This document shows, one piece after another, positions 1 to 11,900 of a stretch of DNA of 64,000 nucleotides. The notes under the pieces were generated by a model. The model saw only the letters and a program-made list of their open reading frames with translations. It searched no databases and was not told the DNA's origin. Origin of the DNA: Apricaphanius iberus (taxonomy: Eukaryota; Chordata; Actinopteri; Cyprinodontiformes; Aphaniidae); assembly GCA_028564705.1 (NCBI GenBank), contig JAPXFQ010002747.1:1488001-1552000 (forward strand), read 5' to 3'. The translations under genes were made by a program, and so were the position numbers. Numbering within the stretch: the first letter of the stretch is position 1; every line of letters begins with the position of its first letter.

Positions 1-2206
1 CTGTCACCAGGAGGAAAGATTGATGATGTTAGTGTGACCCCCAGGGAGGGGAGACCCACCCAGACATCACAGCGCTACTGTCAGCACACGTCAAGGAGGG
101 AAACCTGAGCCCCCCCATCGACGCAACAGATACACCCATACGTCAGCGTGCGAAGACGCTCGGGTGTGAAAATAAAGGCAGTGCACATGAACTAATAAGG
201 CGTACTAAAAACACGGGTTAAACCATATCCACCTGCTGGACCCCAGCTGGGACCTGCTGCTTTTTTTTCCAACACGCTTAGAGATGTGTAATTATGGGCT
301 ATCAACAGGTGAAATCTGTGTGGGTGCAAATGTCAGCCCAGTAACCACATCCATCCCTTCAGCCATCTGACCCTTAACACAGCAAATCAAACAGTAACCA
401 TTTCACAACTGCATATTAACTGTGGATGGATGAAAAAGCTTTAACCTCTGGTCATTACTACCTGAACATGTGCAGCGGAGAAACGGCCTATTCAACAACT
501 TATTTCAATTCTAAAGCTCTACAAATCTGGCCATAATACAAACGATGTGTTCTCCACCTGGTTTCAATTTTTTCTAAAGATAAATGGAACTGTTGGAATG
601 GCCCGATCAAGTCCCAGACCTCAACCTAATTGGATTTTATTGGAGCTGTGTTTTTTGTGTTTGTTTTTGATCTGCATCAGCAATATAAATGGAAAAACAA
701 TGGATATACGTCAATTACTTTTTAATGGGCATTGTATGCAACGTAATGGGAGAAAGTGCGAGGTGGAATATGCTTTTCTTGTTTTATCTTCCTGTGTGGC
801 AAACACAGGTCAAATAGAGCTTATTCTGAAAGGGTGACACAAAAAGAGACAGTGGAGCTCTTTTCTTACATCCAAGGTTGTTTACAACCTCCGATTGCAA
901 TTATGTAAAAATGACTAATCCAGCAGCCGATAACAGAAACATTTCCTTTTCTTTATCCTAAGAGAATAAGGAAGTAAAGTACAGCTCCATCTGACGCGTC
1001 TGGGGGGCAGATGGTGATGGACGCTGTGTGGTCGGAGTACCTCATGATCTTTAGTGTACCCACTGTCACAGCACAAGACAGATTGGCCAAAGGGCTGTTT
1101 GACAGGCGGCTCGCTGGGATTCCTTGTGAGCATGAATGATGCACGAGGCCCCAAACAGGATGCCTGTTCCCTCGTTTCTCCCCCCAATCACACACACGCA
1201 CTCCAACGCAACAGTCTGATTACTCAGTTGTAGCTCTGAGTCTGCCGGCGCAGAGAAAGGCAGCCGAAGGAGTCCCAGCGACAGAAGCACAAAGACCTGT
1301 CTAGTCTAGATGTGGAAGAAAGATGGAGAGGTTTGATGGGGAAATTATGTACTTACAAACTATGCGTGGGAGGAAGTCCGTCCCAGGAGGAAGTACACGT
1401 CACATGGAAAGCAGGAAGAGAAAAAAAACAGAGAAATTTGAATAAACACTAAATTCAGAGTATGTCAAAAACATATCCAAACTCCCTGAAGTTTTAACAA
1501 ATATTAATCAGAAGCTTCAATGTATTAGTATTTTATTTCATAGACAGTCACAAAGACGAATAGTTTTGAATTTGAACAAAAAAGGGACACAGAAAATCTT
1601 TGCAAATAAAAAAACAGGGAATTTTGGTTTTATATGTATTTCATTCCTTTTATTCTGACATCCATTAATAAAATACAGTGCAATAAAATGCACTGAGGAC
1701 TCCACTAAGTAGTAAATAGCAGGGCTGTAACAGCTCATGGATTCTTATTTTTTGGTACGGCCCTGTCGGTTCAGTACCCACATATACCAAACTAATAAAG
1801 CTTTCAACAGCAATAAAGCATGTAAGACTAAACTGAAATGAATGACTCATCTGAAACAATATCAAGATGAATGGAAAGATCACTGGTACTAGAGAAAAAA
1901 AACACCTGAAACCCAGGTGGGTTGATTGGAGGCTACAAGTAGCCTCCGATCAACCCAAACTCCTGATTTTGTAGGTCAGCTGGGAGTCTAGAATGTAGGA
2001 ATATCAGAACAACTCAAAAGTGATTTTATTCTCAATCATGGGAAAATTATTTTTTAAATATTTCTAAACATTAACACTGTGCTATACAGTTCTATTTTTT
2101 AGGTTCTAGAACACGTGTCAACTTCCAAGGACAAATCTGCCCTGACATAGCGATTTATGTGGCCCTCTAAACTCAAGAGGACCCTATAAAGAGAACCTTT
2201 AAAGTA

Positions 2207-2666
2207 ACAGTGTGTCGTTTTTGCAGTACATCTTTGAAAATAGCGATTAAAATATTATGTAATAATAATTACTTAAAGCACATTACAAAATATTGGCGAT
2301 ATTGTAAAACATGACTTTAAAAATCAGGGAAAAGCCATATTAGATGACGTCTTTACTTATACAAGAGCCCGGACGGACAAAGTGCACGGAAAACGCCCGC
2401 GGTTAAAAAATTGATTTCCCCTCGAAATGCAAAAAAGTTTCGCCATATATACATTTTTACCTCTTCGCTAGTTCCAAGCGATGAAAGAGAGACTGATGTG
2501 CTCGTCATGTTGCTGCAAATAGATAATTCTCAGGGAATTGAGCGTTTGAAAACAGCACTAGTTGGACCTCCGTTGTTGAGTTTCTTACTCGAAGACACAG
2601 ATACTGCATGCTTGTGATGATTTAGGTATGCACTGCCCCCTACTGGCCGAAAATTACACACTGTGC
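2207..2666. mobile_element. Candidate MITE with ACAGTGTGT terminal repeats
   Basis: The left end reads acagtgtgtcgttttt and the right end aattacacactgtgcct, giving imperfect inverted repeats around ACAGTGTGT. The right part holds gcactgccccctactggcc, a motif I associate with non-autonomous fish DNA transposons. No coding capacity is seen. Confidence 0.42.
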
Positions 2667-2834
2667 CTCAGTTCTATTTCTGTGGCCCTAAATACAATTT
2701 TATCAATAAAAATCTAATCAAATCCGTGTTTATTTGAACAGTACTAAAACATATAATCTCAAGATATTCAATATTATTTAATTTTAAGAAGTTCTTGTTG
2801 AATTTGATTTTTTTTTTTACAAACGTTTTAATGT

Positions 2835-3259
2835 AGGGGTGACCAAACTTTTTCCCTCAGAGGGCCAAAACTAAAATATATCATAGGGCATAGGGTCAAA
2901 TGTAATATTTTACTCAAAATACAAATACCAATTGTAAAGAATAGTAAAGTACTTTTATTTATCATAGTTATTTAAGATTCCTTTCTGTGTCATTAACATT
3001 GAACCAAATTGACAAATAAGTCATATTTGATTTTGATGTTTTTTTTAATCATTGATGTCAGTGAAAAAATAATCTTCCTCCCGTTATTTTTTAAAATTTG
3101 TTTTGTCTGTGTACCACTGATGATGGCGCTCCATGTTGATTGTAACTGTTTAAGATAGCAGCCAGCATGGTAACTTGCGAACTTGGAAGTACTTTGATCT
3201 AGTCCAGTGCGGAAGCAAAGGCTAAAGTTTGGCCCGTGGGCCCCACTTTGGACACCCCT
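2835..3259. mobile_element. hAT-type MITE, AGGGGTGNCCAAA ends
   Basis: The left end is aggggtgaccaaac and the right end gtttgg...ttggacacccct, whose reverse complement is aggggtgtccaaag. A gggcc/ggccc motif sits just inside each end. The flanks (ttttaatgt before, ttttaaatg after) are similar and may be a decayed duplication. A second end of the same style (gatgtggcccgaaatgg to tgacacccct) occurs at 3338-3379, so two copies may be nested or truncated here. Confidence 0.5.
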
Positions 3260-3599
3260 TTTTAAATGTTTTTTTTGTATTTCGTTTTATCAATACTTTT
3301 TACCACAACTGGCCCTTTAAGGATATCCATGAGCTTGATGTGGCCCGAAATGGAAATGAGGCTGACACCCCTCTTCTAGAACATAAATTAAAATTAATTT
3401 CAGGAATTGAAAGGAAGGAGTACAGGGACAAAAATACACTTGTTGAAGTTTATACAAAGTTTTTTGCATATTTATATAAAAAAAAATTTTTACTAAAAAG
3501 TACTAAAAAAGTACAGAACCATGATTTTTGTGTACTGTTACACACCTAGTGAGGAAAGTCCACAATACAATATTCCTGAACTTTGAACAATTTACCTAA

Positions 3600-4010
3600 C
3601 AAAATGAAAACAAGCACACCAATCAAAGAGAGCATTAATTAGAGAAGCAGGCAAGAGGCCCAAAGTAACTCTGGAGGAGGTGCAGAGATTCAAAGCTCAG
3701 GTGGAACAATCTGTTGACAGGACAATTAATAATCATGCAATTCATCGAACAGGCCATTAAAAAAATGATAATGAAAGAGGCAATTGAATAGCTGAGATCA
3801 AAGTATACTTTTGTATTAAAATGGCACAGTCAAAGTCCAGGTTACAATCCAATAAAGAATCTGGTGACAGCTCCTCTGCATCTGATCGGGCTGAGCTTTG
3901 GAGACTTTGCAAAGAAAAGCAAGAGTGTCAGACCCTAGACCGGTAGAAGTTGTAGAGTCCCCAAAGAACGTGCAATTGTAATCGTAATAAAATCAGGATC
4001 TATCAATTTT
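3600..4010 (+). mobile_element. Tc1-like transposon relic
   Basis: Frame fragments recall a Tc1 transposase: RPKVTLEEVQRFKAQVE near 3656-3706 corresponds to the DNA-binding helix region, and near 3822-3865 the sequence resembles the QSPDLNPIENLW region in degraded form. The middle is missing and stops interrupt the rest, so it is an internally deleted copy. Related relics recur at 20660, 24490, 28577 and 34979. Confidence 0.55.
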
Positions 4011-5809
4011 GACTCAGGTAGCCTGCACATACATTAGATTCATACAAAATGTTTGTAGTTTCATAAGATTTTTTTTTGTAAAACCATATATTATTCCCTT
4101 TCTTCATAGTTTAGTGCAGTATTGTGAAACAGTTCAGTTGAAATGAATATCTTTGTGAGGAATCCTGCTAAACTTCCTTCCGACAAAACTTAACAGTATC
4201 AGAAGCAGATCCAATGTTCTTGCTTTTAGTTTATCAGACTCTGTTCAGGAGCTTTTTTGGCTGTTTTGATTTTCAGTATCCCCATATGTTATCTCCACCT
4301 GTGCTGAACAGTGTCAGGTTGAGGGCTAAAACATCAAAGAGCCATGAGGGGGACTTAGCACCTTCCCAGGGACACATGCAGCATTGTTCTACAATTAATC
4401 CCAGCCTGCTCTATTACTTTCAGATTATCTTTAAATGGGCAAAGTCTTTGTGAGGCATTAAGACTCCCCTTAATCTGCCCCCCACCGCCTCCACATCTCC
4501 CCAACACTTCAATGGCAGCCGAGTTATCTTGTCCACGGCGGAGATGGCAGAGGCTTAGGGCGACTCTTAGAAGGTGGTCTGCCATGGCCACAGGACGGTG
4601 TGAGAACTGTGACATGAGGGGAGGGACAACAAACATGAGCTCAAATCTCTTAAGCGCACTGGGAGACAAATAAAGGGATTTAGGTTGTCAGGGGGGCAAA
4701 GGAGCTAAAAAGCTATCTTTCATAATCCTTTTGATAGTGGACCTTTGAAATGCGTGATCTGGATGTTCTCAGAAGTGCCCGGAGGTAAATCATGGCAGAA
4801 TGGGTTTGTGGAAAAGTAAAGCGCAGGTTTGAGACACTGAGGAAAACCGTTAAAGACAGCAGAAAGTGAACTTGATGTGAATATGTTTTTTGTTTTTGTT
4901 TTTTTAGAAACTGGTTTCAGTAAAAAATGATGGATGAAACTTACCCCCTGAGAGGAGTGGTCATGGTCACAGTCAGCAGCCATTGTGTATCAGAACGAGG
5001 GAGTGAAAAGCTTCATGTTAGTCAAGAATCCAACACAGAGATGATAAAAACTCTGCAGCATGTTAACAATCCCCCACAGATACTTACAGAGGTGAAGTCC
5101 TGGTTTAAACAAACAAAACAGACATGAAAAATCAAAAAGGGGATTAGTTAAATTACACTGAGTAATAATTGTAATTAAAAAGATTAATGTGCTGAAAATC
5201 ATTTCAGTCCATTGCCATTTTTATGCATTTGTATTGAGTTTTTCAGGTAGAAAAAGCGTCACTTGCTGATTTTTTGGGACTTTTTACTTCAACAATCAAT
5301 GACCTAAACATATTCTCAATAAACTGACGTTTTAGCATTTTCTGAGTAATGTATCTAATTGACTTGGAATCTGTCTGAACAGTTGGTGACCCCACAATGT
5401 GACATTTAGATGAAGTTCTGTATCATCTCCTCTGCTGTACTTTCGACTGTTCATTGACGAGATAAATAGCTCCTCATGCAGCCCTAGAGCCCAGAGGGTG
5501 TAAGGAATCGACCTTTGTGTCATGTCATATTTAACACCCAGGAAAACAAAAATAGGTTTCTAGAAACAATAACCAACTTTAGTGAAAGTGAAAATTATGA
5601 AAATGCTATGTTCAAAAAATTTGAAGTCACATCGGTTTGCAGTTAGATAGAAGGTCTATGTACAGGGCAACACCTTTGAAAGCTTTTAGATTGGTATTTG
5701 ATTAATATACTAGTTCTAAACTCTTGCAGTATATCAATAACTACATCACTTATACTTCCATAGTGTGTAATTCTTTTTTTTAGTGCAGTTGAGCTTTAGG
5801 ATGTGCCAC

Positions 5810-5911
5810 CTTTTTATTTGCAAGTGAGGGTTCCTGCCTGAGCAGTTGGGAGAGGTCCGGCACTCGAGCACTGGCTGCGTGGTAAATCCACTCTTTCTCT
5901 GTAGGATCCAG
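5810..5911 (-). CDS. SOWAH gene exon 6 (conserved pre-ankyrin block)
   Basis: This 102-nt exon reads LDPTEKEWIYHAASARVPDL and then SQLLRQEPSLANKK. The L-D-P-x-E-x-x-W start and the leucine-rich helix pair match the segment immediately before the ankyrin repeats in SOWAH proteins. The acceptor is gtttctcttccag and the donor AAG|GTGGCA, which is weaker than consensus. The next exon should begin in phase 0 with the first ankyrin repeat; none is seen down to base 1. Confidence 0.83.
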
Positions 5912-8900
5912 CTGGAAGAGAAACACACATCCTGTTGGGAACTTTTTTTTTGGACAATGCTGAGACCACAAATCTCTAATCCATTTCCTACAAGCGGCAG
6001 AGCCAACTGACACATAGTGGGAGACACCCATGATCACGCTCTGCTGAGTTCAAAAGTTTTACGTTGGTTATTTGTTTAACGGGGACTGACACCACTGACA
6101 AGGTGGATTTTATTTGCAAGAGACAAACCATAAAGGTCATTCTGAGTGTTTCAAACAAAAGTAAAGCAGCTATGACTTTTGTGAACTGTACTGTTAATAT
6201 GTTTTACCGCCTTGGCAAATATTAAACAGAGGGAAGCCTGTTGGAAAAGGCATTACAGGGACTTACAGCGACAGCAGCCGAGCCCATGCTGCCTGTGGAC
6301 TCCTCATCATGCTCTGACTCGGACTGAAACACAAACCAAACAGGAGAATTACTCAGCTGTGACAAAAAGGTGATCTTTGACACAGGTCGGCTGTCCTGGG
6401 TCAGACACACACCCACTTCCACACACTGGTCACACTGCAGTGATGTTTTCCAACCGATGTGATGTGACTGAAGGGTGTCAGACAGATAGGGAGTTAATGA
6501 GACAACGAATCAGAGGTGACGCTTTCACACATAAGTGGTAATAAATAACAATCTGATTAATATTTAATAAGAAGAGAAGAAAAAAAAAGTTAACATGGTT
6601 TTTGGTCTACAGAGTTCAAGAGAAAACTCCAACCGTTTATAAAACTGTCATTAGGCTGATTTATGGGGTGGAGGAATTTTCTCTCTTTCTTCTTGACTCT
6701 TTTGATGAACTCGCAAATTGTTCTCAGATCACACAGACACATGATTGTAAAACAGTGAGCCCTTTAATGTCTGCTACCCAAAGTGCCACATGTCAGCGTT
6801 CTGAACACGAAAAGTGGAGTCTAGGTATTTATCCATCCTTTTCCATTCTGACAAGTACTTTTTTTCATCCCCTCTGGTAGAGAACAGTAATAACAGACAG
6901 AAGAAACACCGATGTGATGAAGGGATCTTCTCACAGCCTTTTCTCATTTTACTATAAAACACAACAGTTTCTGGCCTAAAACTATAAATTTGATCATTTA
7001 TTTTAAGAATATGATTTAAATGTTCCTATTTGATGTATTGTCAAAGCTAAAATAATGCATCATACTTTTTCAAGGGTAAACTAAAACATTCAAGTGTTTT
7101 TTGACCCCAATTGTGTCCATTAAACACTTTTTCAGGCCCAACAATTGGATGTTATTATTTCAAAGTGGCTTAAAATGTTTGAAATAAAAATAGCAGGTCA
7201 TAAGAGAGCAGGGGGCTGGCTTAAAACCACGGTTTGGTACAAACATTGGGTTTTAAAGAAATGGTTTGGTACGTTTTCTGTATATTTTTATAAAAAAAAT
7301 ACAAATGTGCATATGACTTTTTTATTTTGATAACCATTAAACAGAAAACTTTTTTTATGAATTTCTATAGATTCCTTAAATTAACCTGATTGTATTATGT
7401 TCTATAACTTAACATAGTTGAAATAATAAAACTGACTAAATATTTGATTGGATGTAAAAACAAATTTTAATAAAATTGTGCAAGCAGATATAACCTGAGT
7501 TAAAACACTTGAAACCATCAGTGTTAATGTTTAGTAATGTTTAAATAATAATTTGGCTGTATTTGAGAAAAAAAAAAAAAAAAACTTAAATCCCTTCCCT
7601 GTTTTGGTATTTCGACAACCTAATCTCCCAGCTGTACATAGATGCAGCATGGGTAGCTGTTGGAAAAATCTATTCTCATCAACAAAGATTTGCCTTGTTT
7701 CCCTTTTCTATACAAAATAAGGAGTTTGGGCTGATTGGATGCCACTGGTAGCCATGTGGACGTCAGCTGGTTTTTGTCTAGTACCACTGATATTCACATT
7801 TAGCTTGACATTGTTTCAGGTGAGTAATTCAGTTCAGTGCAGAGAGGTATGGACCTTACTGTTGTTGAAAGATGCCTTCATTGACAAAGTTCTTATTTGG
7901 TCCATCTTAATTTTTCTTCTTCAGCAGCATTAGATACCATTAGCGTTCCAAAATAGCAGTTTAGTAATAGCTTTACACTTCATTCTAAGTTCTGCAAATA
8001 AATATTTTGCATGTATTCAGGTGGAAAAGTGCTGTATTCCTTCAGTACATACTGAAAAATCAGAATATGGTTCATGTACCGTTACTGCCCTACAGATAAC
8101 AGAAATGATTTTCAAAAACGTCTCTTTATTTTAAAGATCCCTTCTGATAATGACCAGAATTCGAAGTCCAACTAAATACAAGCTGTAAAACATGCTTATA
8201 AAACAAGATGGTGGTGCCTGGTGGGCTGACCTGACTCTGAACAAGGGATGCCCCAGTAGCACATTGGTGAGGGGGGAAAATCCTGATTTTCAAATAATAA
8301 TAATAATAATATTAACAATGTACCAAAATCATCATAAACAGCTAATTTAATTAATAAAATCTTCCTGTAAGAAAGATTATATGTCATTTTTGGGGGGCTT
8401 GTAGAAGTGATGTGATGCAGAAAGTTATGTTTTATCTGCAATTACATACTTAAGATTATAAAAGTGAAAGAACTTTTGTTTGTAAATTAAATTAATCTCG
8501 CCAAATCGCACATGCATAGTCTGTAACTTAATGTTAAACAAGAGCCTAACTTTTGCCCCTTTGTTTCTTTTTTTTTGGATCAAATTAATGAACTGATAGT
8601 TGGTGGTTTGGAATCATGTATGCAGGATTGTGCAACCAATAATAATAACAATAAAAATAAATTTTATTTGTAATGCACTTTTAAAAAAATCTCTAATCGC
8701 TAAACAGGCATTAACAATTGTAAAAATAATACCTGTAAAACTGAATTTTTTTAAAGTTTGAATTTTGTTTGATTTGTTTAATTGCATTAAAAGTCTAAGA
8801 CTCTGACTCAAATGTTTATGAGAGCTTTCATTTTAATTACTTTAAGGCAATATTTCTGAACAGGCAAATCATCTAATTAGATATTTCAATGTGTAAATTT

Positions 8901-11900
8901 GATTTGTGCCGTGTTCCTACTGTGATACATTGCCCAAGGCTTAAACAGTTATGGTGGTGAGTCATACCCTTAGACCTACACATCTAATCCAGTTCAAGAG
9001 TTATATTAACAAAGTGCAGCATGTTGAATGCTTCAACTGTAAAGTCGAGAGAGCCACATGTTATTTTTCTTGGGGTCGATTCTGTTATTGTAATGAGCAC
9101 AAATGGCTCTTATCTTTCTAACGCTCTCCACCAATTTTGCTGCTTAGCATAACAATAAGCAGCTTAATTTCCATTGAGTTTTTATCAACACTTGGTCACC
9201 TCTCTTTGGTGCAACATCCAGGAGGTAACAGATCTGAGTAATTTACTTGGCACCACCTGGTGGGTAAAACACGGAAGTACTCAAGGCTCAGAAAGTATTT
9301 CTTGCCTCTAGAAGTTTAATATTGACAGTACAAACAATCAGTGGACTAACTAGTGAAGTGAATGAATTTAGCCTCATGTGTTTGGTTCCACCAAAATCAA
9401 AACTGTCAGGCTTTTTGGCTTTTTTAGATATGTGCTGCAGTCTAGAAATTAAAAGAAGATTATGTCAACGACTGCTTCAGCTTTCTTCCATTGACAGGCA
9501 ACTCATAATACACAGGAAATTATGTAGTAAAACCCACTGTGAAAATAGTCGCTAATCCTGCGGAGCCTCTATGACGTTCTTACAACATGTCATGCGATGC
9601 TTCCAACACATAGGACAATAATTAAAATATGTTGGAAAACCTGTTTTGCAACAATAAACATGCTGTGAACTGGGGCTGGGACGACGCGTCGACGTAATCG
9701 ATTACGCAGACACATAAAATACGTTGATGCAAAAAATGTGCGTCGATGCGTCATCACTTTCAAAACAAACATGGCGGGAGCCAGTAGTTGCAGCATGAGT
9801 GAGTCAATTGACTTAAAAATACCTCCATCCAAACTCATAGTTCAAAGATATGGAACTATTTTAAAATAAAAGGGAGCGATTTTGTCGTCTGCCGGTTTTG
9901 CAAAATGGAAATGGCTTATAATAGCACGACGGCTATGCACCAGCGCCTCAAACAGCGGCATCCAGGAGCAGTTCCAGCAAATGATCAAACACAGTAAGTT
10001 TTCAACTTTTTTACTAACGCTATGTATTTTACCCTATTAATCACCTGAACACCCCCACACAGAGGGCATATACTCATACACAGCTGCGCCTGGTGTCTGT
10101 TACTGCTATCTGTTTTGTTGGTTTTTATTTTTGACCTGTGTTGGCAGAATGAGTCGGAATGCGCAGACTGGTTATGAGGAAAAGCCGAAAATGTGAGCGT
10201 GTTATTTGGTCGCGGTAAACATGTTTGTTAACAAAGGTAATGCACTACTTGCTAAGAGTAGCCATCATGGACTTTAATACAACATTGTTTAAGTTCTTGC
10301 AAAAGCAAACCGACAACGAACTCTTGATTATCAGGTTTAATAATGCCTCATCCTGTTTGAATACTATTTTTTTACTTAATGCTCCTCCAGTTTGTTGGAT
10401 TCAAAGTTGCCATCTAATAACTAGAAAAATGTTCAGCATTTTATTGGAATGAACAGCGCCTCTCTCCCTGTTTATCTCTTTTTTTGTGTGCAAATCTTAT
10501 GTCAGAAACAAGAGAAAATGTAGCAAAGTAAATGTTTTTTTGTGAATGAAGAGCACTTTTTTGCATTAAGTGAATGTTAAATTTTGTTTTATATTTTTGG
10601 GGTATTTTCTATCCTTTATTCATATGATTTAGCTGCACAACATGTAACTTCTTGTTAAATGTAACCTCTAACAGGAGAAGGTACTAATACTACAACTTTA
10701 TTGGTTTTTTTCTTTTTATTATGTGTTCAAATGAAGAAATGTGTTTATTTAATTGGAATACATAAATTAATAAATGTCAAATTTCTATACGAATTAAATA
10801 ATGGGTAAATAATCGATAATTGAATCGAATCAACATTGAATCGAATTGTAAAATTAATCATTAGATTAATCGATGCATCAAAAAAATAATCGCTAGATTG
10901 ATCGATTACAAAAATAATCGTTTTGCCAAGCCCTACTGTGAACGTATTATTCTCAATAGATATTGCTTAGCTCCTTTTTAGCTTCTCAGAATATTATTTC
11001 ACATTTTTGTTTCATTTTTGTAAAATGAAAAAGTAAACTATCATTGGTACTGATAACATTTCTAATTAAGGACAGTCATTTTTTCTATCATTATTTTAAA
11101 GTCAATTTTGTACTCATGAAAGCCATTCAGATATTTGTTATTTAACTATTCTTTCTAACCACAGATAGTGCACACTTTAAAATGCTAAAATAGGCTAGGC
11201 AATGTGTCCACTGAAAAAGCCAAGTGTCATTTGAAAATCCAAATATGGTCACCCTAAAAAAGGAATCTTTTTTGCTATTATTTTTTTAAAGAGAATGTTC
11301 TGGAAATATACGTAAAATGACACGTCGGTGTCGGTAATATTAAATGACCTTAAAATAACAGTGTTCACGCCTGTGCCGTTGATTGGATTGTCGTTCTCCA
11401 AAAGCCATTCATATTTAAGTAACTATGTGCTCTCATGGGCAAAAATTGTTGTACTTTTAAAATGTGATTAATGGAGATTAATTAAATACAAAGCCTGTAA
11501 ATTATTAGATTAATTTTTTTAATCGAGTCACACCCTTAGTTTAAACATGTCTTTAAAAAAAAGATTTACCTCAAAAACAAATATAAGGTGCATTAAAAAT
11601 ACAACTCACCACAACGCTAAATCAGTGGTCGCTGTAACGACGGAGTCCTGTTTGGGACAATTTTTAATGGTTCATCACCTCATAAGAAATCTGGTTGCGG
11701 CATATTAGTCAGAGCAGGCCTGATTCCATAAATCCATATTTGAAAGAGGATTACTGATATTGTATGTCTTTTTCTTGGAAATTTTAGGCTTTTCTTCAGT
11801 CTCTTCACTGGACTTTTTTCACAACTTTTCAGAGAGTTCTGCTTTTAATAATTTTGCCAGCTAGTGGGTTTGTTTTCAGCTTTGTTTTCAGCTGTGGCGT

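Larger units (their letters stand above)
1722..3549. mobile_element. Candidate hAT-like element carrying nested insertions
   Basis: The left end (agggctgtaacagctcatgg, near 1722) and the reverse complement of the right end (taggtgtgtaacagtac, ending near 3549) share the TGTAACAG core, and both continue with GTAC-rich inner sequence. Such ends are familiar from fish hAT families that begin with a gggtgtaacggtac-type motif. At least two other elements lie inside. No clear target duplication was found and there is no transposase frame. Confidence 0.35.
1..5809. other. Non-coding DNA left of SOWAH exon 6; no supported exon
   Basis: Apart from the repeats listed separately, no ankyrin-coding exon was recognised on the minus strand. 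A GC-richer stretch at about 960-1310 has several short overlapping open frames but no clear splice-bounded exon, and could be a conserved non-coding element. A 3-base CAG|GGG|GTAAGT arrangement near 4948-4960 (minus strand) resembles a microexon but has no support. Confidence 0.5.

Noticed and set aside
1..110. Plus-strand open frame at the window edge (LSPGGKIDDVSVTPREG...)
   Set aside because: Could be the end of an exon of another gene, but there is no recognised motif or splice evidence, and the window edge prevents a test.
960..1310. GC-richer stretch with several overlapping minus-strand open frames of 70-90 codons
   Set aside because: No splice-bounded exon, no recognisable domain and no phase link to SOWAH exon 6. 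Better regarded as possible conserved non-coding DNA.
4355..4669. 104-codon minus-strand frame
   Set aside because: Composition is low in complexity with a glycine run; no splice sites, motifs or agreement with neighbouring exons.
4940..4965. Possible 3-base microexon CAG|GGG|GTAAGT on the minus strand
   Set aside because: Such a pattern arises easily by chance, and it would insert one glycine ahead of unseen ankyrin sequence without support.
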